A stretch of DNA of 64,000 nt from the NCBI RefSeq assembly GCF_002234675.1, contig NC_019859.2:3255240-3319239 (forward strand). The letters run 5' to 3'. A program made the position numbers and the translations under genes. The DNA is from Oryzias latipes (taxonomy: Eukaryota > Chordata > Actinopteri > Beloniformes > Adrianichthyidae). This document shows, piece by piece, positions 55,630 to 64,000 of the stretch (its first letter is position 1; each line of letters opens with the position of its first letter). The notes below the pieces were generated by a model that saw only the letters and a program-made list of their open reading frames with translations, was not told where the DNA came from and did not search any database.

Positions 55630-57230
55630 GTAGGTGAGTGTTTTTGAAGAAGGACGTAAAGCATGGAAAGAGGAAGAGCGTGTGAACAGGAAATCAAAGG
55701 GACATTTTCAGTCATGCACTTTAAAAAAGTTAATAAATTAAAACTCTACCTGAAAGTTATTTCATAAATCATTGCAAAAAACAGAAGTTTAAGTATTTTC
55801 TTCATCTGGTGAGCACTTGTACAGTTTTCTGTACAGTTTAACCCTTTAATAACCAATCTGTGGTGATGATTAGTGAATTATTGTGATCTGATGACAATCA
55901 ACACACATGTGGTTTATCTATATCACTATTTACTAAAATTATTTGACAGTTTTTCTGATGATAATCAATAGGCTATCAATTTTCTGTCCTTGATCATAAA
56001 CATCAAAATGATGTATTCTGTTGATAATCAATTAAATAAAGTGTGATCCACATTATTGTTTACTGAAACGAGAATATTTTCTGAGTTTATATATATATTT
56101 AAAAGAAAAAACTAAATGGGGATAAGATTATATAAAATCTTATGTGACATGTCATTAAGAATAACTACACTGTCAAGAAGATTGCATCATTTTCAATCAT
56201 TTAAGTCAAATTTTTTATTTAATTTCTCATAAACATTAACAATCCAATCAAATCGATCAAAAAAAGCCCACACTTCTCACTAAAATTTAAGTCATCGCAA
56301 ATACACAAATAAGTTTATCCCACTTTGAATGTCATATAGATCGTTTTAAATAAAACTAAACCTAAAACAATGCATAAAGAAGATGATTGTGTTTACTTTA
56401 AAAAAAAAAATCAAGAAATTTCACATTGGTCAGACTACTTCACACTTGAACTAAGACAATTTAATATAATAATAAAAAAAAAGTTAAACCACAATCTCTG
56501 TTTATGTAAAACGTGTTAAATATTCAGTCTCTTTTTTGCTATTATTAGAAGCTATTTTTGTGGTTCCTCAAGAACTAAATAACAAACAAAAAATTTTTCC
56601 TATGAGTTAGACTGAAGGTAACGACTTGATCACAAACATTTTACCACCAAATTAAAAAAGAAAAAGAATGGATAAATGCATTTGAGACCCAGCTGTCCTT
56701 TAAGCAGCTGCTCCATGTCTGTGAACACGAGAGAAAAAGACTGGTCTAGTTCATTAAATCCTTCAAAACTCTTTGTTCTTAAAATTAAAGTGAATTTTTC
56801 TTTTGGGGATTTTAGTTAATACAATAAAATATATTTTTATTGTTTTATTGGAGACCTCATTTATTCCTGCAATCAGCTGCCATCTTTGTGTTAGTTGTCG
56901 TCACATTAACTCTATTTTATTACAAAATGACAAACAGTTAATCTCTGCTTTCACTTTAAACAGGACTTAGAACATGTTGACTAATTATAAACATCATTTT
57001 TACCAAGTTTATGTGTTTTCTAAAACAATTAAGGACATAAAATAGTAGCTAAAGTCGCTCAGCAGCGCTCAGCTTTCGGAGGTTTGGGTGACTTTTGAAG
57101 GCTCCATTAGGAAACTACAGGTGGATTCAGAGCTGGACATGAGCTGAAACTCAAGAGACTCTTGTCCGCTGTCGGTTTGTTCATCCGGAGTTTTTGGTGT
57201 TGCTCCAAAACAGATTATTTCGTCTTTTAA
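55630..57230. other. AT-rich intergenic sequence
   Basis: Long AT-rich stretch with short A and T tracts. I see no gene or clear repeat. Confidence 0.5.
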
Positions 57231-57400
57231 ATCGAGGAAGAAAACACAAGTTCCGCCATTCCGCCTGCACGCGCGTGCGAGCCGCCTCTGCTTGAGTCTC
57301 CACGGTTCTCATGGTGTGTTTAAGTTCAGCGTCAGCGCTCAGACTTCTTCAATCTGAGTCAGGATCGTTAATTTGCGACAAACCAGACAGTAAAACAAAC

Positions 57401-58009
57401 ATGGCAGAAGTAGCTCCAGCTCCCGCCGCCGCTCCGGCCAAAGCCCCCAAGAAGAAGACTTCCAAGCCGAAGAAGGCCGGTCCCAGCCTCAGCGAGCTGA
57501 TCGTCAAATCAGTGGCCGCTTCCAAGGAGCGCAGCGGCGTGTCTGCCGCCGCCCTGAAGAAGGCTCTGGCGGCCGGGGGCTACGATGTGGACAAAAACAA
57601 AGCCCGCGTCAACACCGCCATCAAGAGCCTGCTGACCAAGGGGACTCTGGTCCACACCAAGGGCACCGGCGCTGCCGGCTCCTTCAAGGTGAGCAAGACG
57701 ACCGAAAGCACGAAGCCTGCAGCTAAGAAAGCCGCTCCTAAAGCCAAGAAGCCCGCCGCCAAGAAACCCGCAGCGGCCAAGAAGCCCAAGGCAGCAGCCA
57801 AGAAGCCCGCAGCTGCTAAGAAGTCTCCCAAGAAGGTCAAGAAGCCCGCAGCAGCGCCCAAGAAAGCAGCCATGACCCCCAAGAAGGCCACCAAGAGCCC
57901 CAAAAAGAGCCCCAAGAAGGTGGTGAAGAAAGCCCCCGCAGCCAAGAAAGCTCCCGCTAAGAAGGCAGCCAAGCCCAAAGTCAAGAAGACAGCAGCCAAG
58001 AAGAAGTGA
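57401..58009 (+). CDS. Linker histone H1, 202 aa
   Basis: Single exon. The start at 57401 ([20 protein letters not shown]) is preferred over the in-frame upstream ATG at 57311, because histone H1 begins with this acetylated alanine/proline-rich tail. The globular winged-helix domain (about residues 28-100) contains [40 protein letters not shown] and [16 protein letters not shown]. The C-terminal half is lysine, alanine and proline repeats ([11 protein letters not shown] motifs), the usual linker-DNA-binding tail with CDK-type SPKK sites. An AAACACA box lies near 57243. A 3' stem-loop follows the stop, so the gene is replication-dependent. It shares its strand with H4 and H2B downstream. Confidence 0.97.
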   Translation: MAEVAPAPAAAPAKAPKKKTSKPKKAGPSLSELIVKSVAASKERSGVSAAALKKALAAGGYDVDKNKARVNTAIKSLLTKGTLVHTKGTGAAGSFKVSKTTESTKPAAKKAAPKAKKPAAKKPAAAKKPKAAAKKPAAAKKSPKKVKKPAAAPKKAAMTPKKATKSPKKSPKKVVKKAPAAKKAPAKKAAKPKVKKTAAKKK

Positions 58010-58040
58010 AGAAACATCCTCAGAATTCTGTAGAACCAAA

Positions 58041-58056
58041 GGCTCTTCTAAGAGCC
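58041..58056 (+). terminator. Histone H1 mRNA 3' stem-loop
   Basis: GGCTCTTCTAAGAGCC, a 6-bp stem with a 4-base loop followed by AACA, 31 bases after the H1 stop. It is the SLBP binding site for 3' processing without a poly(A) tail. Confidence 0.9.
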
Positions 58057-58059
58057 AAC

Positions 58060-59291
<1,232 letters not shown>

Positions 59292-59330
59292 AACTAACAT
59301 TCCGCTGTTTGCGACTTAAAGGCCCTTTTA

Positions 59331-59346
59331 AGGGCCATCAATTATT
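59331..59346 (+). terminator. Histone H4 mRNA 3' stem-loop
   Basis: GGCCCTTTTAAGGGCC, a 6-bp stem with a TTTA loop, 40 bases after the stop. A purine-rich GAAGAACAGAA at about 59351-59361 could be the U7 snRNA binding element. Confidence 0.9.
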
Positions 59347-59364
59347 CTGAAGAACAGAATTTTC

Positions 59365-60060
59365 TTTGCATCAACATTATCAGAAGTATGTAAAGTGGGC
59401 AGCGTCGACTAGTATTACAGCTTGATCAGTATTACATTCAGAAGGTAGCAAAAAATGTTGAGCAAATTCCTTTCTAGGAAAATCTGGAGTATTGTAAAAG
59501 TTAATTGGGGCAATCAACATATTTTTCAATATATATTAAGTAAAATTAGCAAACCCCGCATATACTATGTTGGACTCAAGTTAAGAAACTGTTTTCCAAA
59601 TGTTCCAGTTTCTATGACTACAGTCTGTACATCACAATTTTATTAACTTGGAGAATAAAAGGTTTATCATAACAATAAAAAGATTACCCATCGTTCATCA
59701 AAAGAGGATTCAGAGTTAAACCTTCAATAAAGAAAGTTGCACAGCAGCTCCTCTAACCTATGTGTCTGAGCGTCATAAGTGAAATAAGCTGAGCATGTCT
59801 GTGATGTCTGAAATGTCATTGCTATTTTTCCCCCTTCTTTTTGGGGAATCAGTTCCAGTTTTGAGGTCCAATAAGCCTCCATTTAAGAGGTCAGTCCAAT
59901 ACTACATGGACAAACCATTTAAAAAGATATATATTTTAAAAATCAATATTTTTTTCCCCCCCGTGATTTTATAATCACTGTAAACTCGCGCGATTAACAC
60001 ATTTGATTAAAAACTCCTGTGTTAGTGAAACATGGAGACCTCTGTATCACGCTGTAACAG
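59365..60060. other. H4-H2B spacer
   Basis: AT-rich spacer with no gene recognised. A short plus-strand frame at 59455-59646 has no coding features. Confidence 0.5.
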
Positions 60061-60073
60061 CATAACAGTTCAG

Positions 60074-60126
60074 CCAATCATAAATGGGAAACGACACAGT
60101 ATAATTTACACACAGTTTGTATATAA
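60074..60126 (+). promoter_or_regulatory. Histone H2B promoter: CCAAT and TATA boxes
   Basis: CCAAT at 60074-60078 and TATATAA at 60120-60126 lie 107 and 61 bases upstream of the H2B ATG, the spacing expected of a replication-dependent histone promoter with a leader of about 25-30 bases. Confidence 0.75.
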
Positions 60127-60171
60127 TCAGCCTCTGTTCTCGTCGTGGTCATATTCTCGTTCATAGTCTGA

Positions 60172-60555
<384 letters not shown>

Positions 60556-60584
60556 ACGGACCGATGTGATCCACACAAACCAAC

Positions 60585-60600
60585 GGCTCTTTTCAGAGCC
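60585..60600 (+). terminator. Histone H2B mRNA 3' stem-loop
   Basis: GGCTCTTTTCAGAGCC followed by ACACA, 30 bases after the stop. It has the standard 6-bp stem and 4-base loop. GAAGAGTTTGG at about 60615 is a possible U7 binding element. Confidence 0.92.
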
Positions 60601-60929
60601 ACACACCTGATCTGAAGAGTTTGGTATTTCCTTCTGTTAAACTGACTGCTAAATGAATTTAGCCAATATACACAATGACAAATAATAAAAATGTAATTTA
60701 CACTATCAAGACCTTAAGACATGGTGCAATTAGGTGCTACTGTTGTTTCATGCACATAGATGAGCTTCACATGAACAAATCAAATGAAACTATATCTCTC
60801 CATAATAAACTGTAGAACAGGTATAATTCAGTGCTGTGTTGGTTTCCCCATTTCATTGTACACGAACAACTATAGGAGTAATGAGCCTAATAATTGCATA
60901 CTGAAGTTCTGCGAATTTTTATTTTTTTA

Positions 60930-61435
60930 TGGAACGCTAACATTGCCCGATTGGTCCAAAGGATGCACGTCTTATGGCTGAGGCTCTTTGGTGTCAGTAG
61001 CAAAATAATGTGGACCTTTTATACATCTGTTTTGAAAGTATTATCTGTTACGGTCTGGTTTGTCTGTTCAAAGCAAAAACAAGATCGGTATCATGCTCAA
61101 AACAGCTAAGAAGATCAAAGGTCCTCACAAATGTCCATCTATGCAGCAAATTTGAGTGTTCTGTGTTGCGTTTAGCTCATAAAATCAACAGTGATCCACC
61201 TCATTCTGCTTTTTGACTTTGAACTATTACCTTCCGGATGACTCTTCAGGGCAGCCACAGATATAAAACCAACAGATATAAAAGCTTGTTTGTTCCATCA
61301 GACATAGTTGTTTTGTGGGTGTTGTTGTATTGTGTATGTTTATTCTGTTTTTCTCTATGCTGTAGCTGTGGGCTCCTCAGCGCAAGACAAATTTCCCTCA
61401 CAGGACAATAAAGTTTAATTGATTCATTGATTTCT
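60930..61435 (+). mobile_element. Rex1/L2-like LINE, degraded C-terminus and 3' tail
   Basis: Plus-strand pieces in shifting frames read MWTFYTSVL, SIICYGLVCLFKAKT and RLAHKINSDPPHSAF, then FELLPSG, resembling the Y.S.L.S....W.G......L..I...A..I block and the C-terminal HP.....LLPSG of Jockey-superfamily LINEs. The 3' end has GACAAATTTCCCTCACAGGA, CAATAAAG and a TTGATTCATTGATT tail at 61417-61432. It is old and heavily frameshifted. Confidence 0.6.
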
Positions 61436-61439
61436 TTAT

Positions 61440-62807
61440 GGTGTGTGTTACCACAGATGTGTCACAGTATACGATGAACTTCATAAAAATCATTGTTGTT
61501 GACATGAAGAGATGTCAACGACTGCAATGACATACAAAAGTCTTAAAGCCTTAAATTTAATTTAGTGATTAAAGTCTCACTCCAACCAAACTGAATTTTT
61601 AAAGCATTTCCAGTGGTCTTTTAATTATGATTATGCCATTTTCAGACAATATATAAAGTTATGGGTGGGACTGTCGACAGACGGAAGCCTCTGCTTATGT
61701 CCCATCATTTCTTTGTTTACACGTTCTACTGCTAACTTCTAGCTGCTCACATTACAACAAAATACTGGAGCTACAGTTTTGAGCCAGAAGGCAGGTTAGA
61801 TCTGTTTGTCTGCAAGGGGATGTATCAGAATGGAGCGGAGATAAATGCCACAAGAACATGTTAAAAACAGGATTTTCAATGTAGTTGGTTTTTAACCTGA
61901 ATGCAAAGCTAGAGATGATCAGATCTGAGAGGAAATATGAACTCCAGTTTATATAGTACATCACTTCTATTTCAATATTAAGATGTTTATGCCCACAAGA
62001 GATAATTGATCTTCCATACAAATAATAAAGCTGTAACTTATTATTATTTTAAAGAGTAGAAAAATTAGATTTTAAACCTTTTTAAATTCATTTAGTACCA
62101 TGAAGATCAGAACATTTCCCTTTCTATCACTGTCACTTAAATCTAGAAATTAATGAACTTAGTTGAAGTGAAGCATTTAACTTTACCAAGCCATAATTTT
62201 TTAATTATTTAGTGAGAATGTCCTCACTGAACTTTTATCTTGCTATTCTGAGTAAAAAACACAAAACAAACAACAATCAGCAAATCCTTCCAAACAAGTG
62301 AAACTACATTCCTGAGGAGGAAAGACTCTGTGAGGTCTGTGAGCTGCAAGTGGTGGAGGATGAATTTCATTTTTCGGTTTTATTGTCCTTTGTATGAAAA
62401 ACAGAGACTTTGTATGTATGACGTCATAGAAAAGAAATGTCCTCATTTGTTTTGGTTATCTGAAGACAAAATTTTACGTTGGCTTTTTGAAAATGAAATC
62501 TTTTGTTTGGCAAATTTTGTGTCAGAGGCATGGACAATAAGAATGCACACTTTGTATTCTGTTAGACTCTGATTAGGGGGGTTATTGGATTTTTTTTTAG
62601 TGATGGGGATGTATCTTTATGTATTGTGTATTTTGTTTTTCAGTGTCATATAAGCCCGTGTGGGCTGGGCACATTAGTGCATGACACTTAAATAAATCAA
62701 ATCAAATCAAAACTATTAAACCCCAAATGAATACATACAAGCGTTGCTTCTGTAGGAGATTAACCTAAAGATTGGCAGGTTTTAGCGTGGAAGACAGTCG
62801 GTTACAT
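61440..62807. other. AT-rich sequence with a LINE/SINE 3' tail
   Basis: No gene recognised. 62645-62710 ends in ACACTTAAATAAATCAAATC plus AAATC repeats, the 3' tail of an L2-like element. 61650-61700 contains a weak copy of the GGGCGGGACTGT repeat. Confidence 0.45.
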
Positions 62808-63100
62808 CAGGGGGGTATTCCTAGTTACCACGGTAAGCTTGAGGCTAAGGAAATTCATAACCTCAGCTTTCGGTTTAAAAAACGGAGGTATATCAAGTTG
62901 CCAGCAACTCATGCTCTGAACATAACCTGGTCTGGAGCAGGTTTAGTTGAAGGTTAGTTTGTTTACAGAGAGGTGAAGCAGCATGACGTGTCCATTTGAA
63001 GATGATTTAGTGGATGAAGAAGCTCAGATAATACTTTTTCCACCGTGACAGGGTGATAAGACCACATATGGATGTTGGAAAAATAAACTTTTTACATTGA
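62808..63100 (+). mobile_element. PIF/Harbinger-like transposon remnant
   Basis: It starts with GGGGGGTATTCCTAGTTACC, similar to the terminal repeats of fish Harbinger elements. From ATG at 62993 a plus-strand frame reads MTCPFEDDLVDEEAQIILF, similar to the N-terminus of HARBI1-like transposases, and breaks after about 20 residues. The catalytic domain is absent and the matching terminus was not located. Confidence 0.55.
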
Positions 63101-63238
63101 TCCAACTTAATTATTTGCTTCAGTTGAAATTCTGAGGCGGGTAATGGCTTGGGTTTGTTCTATTTCCTCCTTGCTGATGGAGCTGAAAGCTTAAAAGGTG
63201 GAATCATGATCTCAGATCCATTGTCAGTAAGGAGGTCT

Positions 63239-63664
63239 TCAATGAGGAACTTTTGTCCGCCATGACATCGTCTCCTGGCTGCAGCAAAGGAACTTGGCTT
63301 CTAAGTCATGGATGTAATCCAAAGCCTCATCCAGAGCACCTGTGAAGATAAAGAAATTAAAAATCAGTCTTGATATATTTATTCTACCTTTCAACACAAC
63401 ACAGTAATCATGTTTTGAAAAGTATGTTAAGTATTTAATTACAAATACATTTCATTTATTTTGGTTAATGACAAAATACCCAAAATTAATTAAATACATG
63501 TAATTAAAATAGGTGAGAGCGTGAACAGCTTTTATTATATACATTAATTTTTTCAGGTAGAAATGCATTTATCCAATAACGGTACACATAGTTGACTAAC
63601 GTTAACCAAACACATTATGAACAACCTTACCTGCAGGTGGGTGTGTCACGTAGTCGTGATCCAT
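63239..63664 (-). CDS. Weak candidate two-exon gene fragment, 44 aa
   Basis: Exon 63664-63631 encodes MDHDYVTHPPA and ends at a strong donor (CAG, GTAAGG). Exon 63339-63239 follows a TTCACAG acceptor, continues in frame as ALDEALDYIHDLEAKFLCCS and stops at 63239. After a one-base shift near 63275 a second frame continues QKFLIEDLLTDNGSEIMIPP, FKLSAPSARRK, so the locus may be frameshifted. The family is not recognised. It may belong to the neighbouring Harbinger element or be a host gene whose first exons lie here. 63665-64000 upstream has no other feature I can support. Confidence 0.3.
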
Positions 63665-64000
63665 CTTTACTGTCTTAGCTTAGCCACCATGTCGCTATCT
63701 TCACAGCATAGCTGCATAGACTGACGTTTGAGGTTCTGTCATATACTGACTCCCTTCTCAAAGGAGCAGTAAAGTTTTTCCAAGGGAAAATACTCGGGAC
63801 GACACCACTCTTCAGGCGACGAACGACGCAGCCGCACCACACATCCGGAGCGAAGTTAGTAAGTGCCGGCAGCAGAGGGTGCTACCTGTGTTTACATTAA
63901 AACTATGCCCTTCCTCTCTTCAGATCGCCTATATCCATTTGGGTTTCAGGTTTGGATCCACAGGAAAATAATGATATGAGAGGCCAGGCTGTTTTTGGTT

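Noticed and set aside
57311-57400. Upstream start codon extending histone H1 by 30 residues
   Set aside because: H1 proteins start with the short MAEVAPAPA-type tail seen at 57401. The upstream stretch is not H1-like.
57509-58039. Minus-strand open frames opposite histone H1
   Set aside because: They result from the codon-biased lysine/alanine repeats of H1 on the other strand.

Overview
The window is nuclear DNA from a vertebrate, almost certainly a teleost fish. The evidence is split genes with GT-AG introns, single-exon replication-dependent histone genes with 3' stem-loops, and a repeat load typical of teleosts: L1/Tx1-like and Rex1/L2-like LINEs, piggyBac, hAT and Harbinger DNA transposons, tRNA-derived SINEs and gypsy-type LTR fossils. 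The species cannot be named from sequence alone. Exon boundaries below were read by eye from splice signals, frame continuity and remembered homologues; no search was run.

Layout. 1-11.1 kb is a graveyard of nested mobile elements: L1, several Rex1/L2-like fragments in both orientations, a GC-rich retroposon with a clear target-site duplication, a piggyBac MITE, LTR fossils with proline-rich minisatellites, and a piggyBac relic. 11.1-26.5 kb holds a locally duplicated, unusual gene. Copy A (11286-14007, minus) joins a RIP-like protein kinase domain to a plakin-type (plectin/desmoplakin) linker repeat. Copy B (21814-23366, minus) has lost the kinase exons but keeps a decayed plakin repeat domain. 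piggyBac, hAT, L1 and GC-rich retroposon copies have broken both.

27.9-51.8 kb is a conserved housekeeping block, all on the minus strand: SRP68 (16 coding exons), POLG2 (8 coding exons) and DDX5 (13 coding exons). POLG2 beside DDX5 matches vertebrate synteny as I recall it. Introns carry a SINE, MITEs and a 1.5-kb hAT element.

52-57 kb is AT-rich and nearly gene-free apart from a small candidate type II membrane protein (55026-55587, minus). 57.3-60.6 kb holds a plus-strand histone cluster, H1, H4 and H2B, each with a 3' stem-loop. 60.6-64 kb has LINE tails, a Harbinger remnant and a weak two-exon candidate.

The most interesting system is the kinase-plakin fusion locus. The second is the GC-rich retroposon family, which ends in a conserved hairpin plus oligo-A and has at least five copies in about 20 kb.
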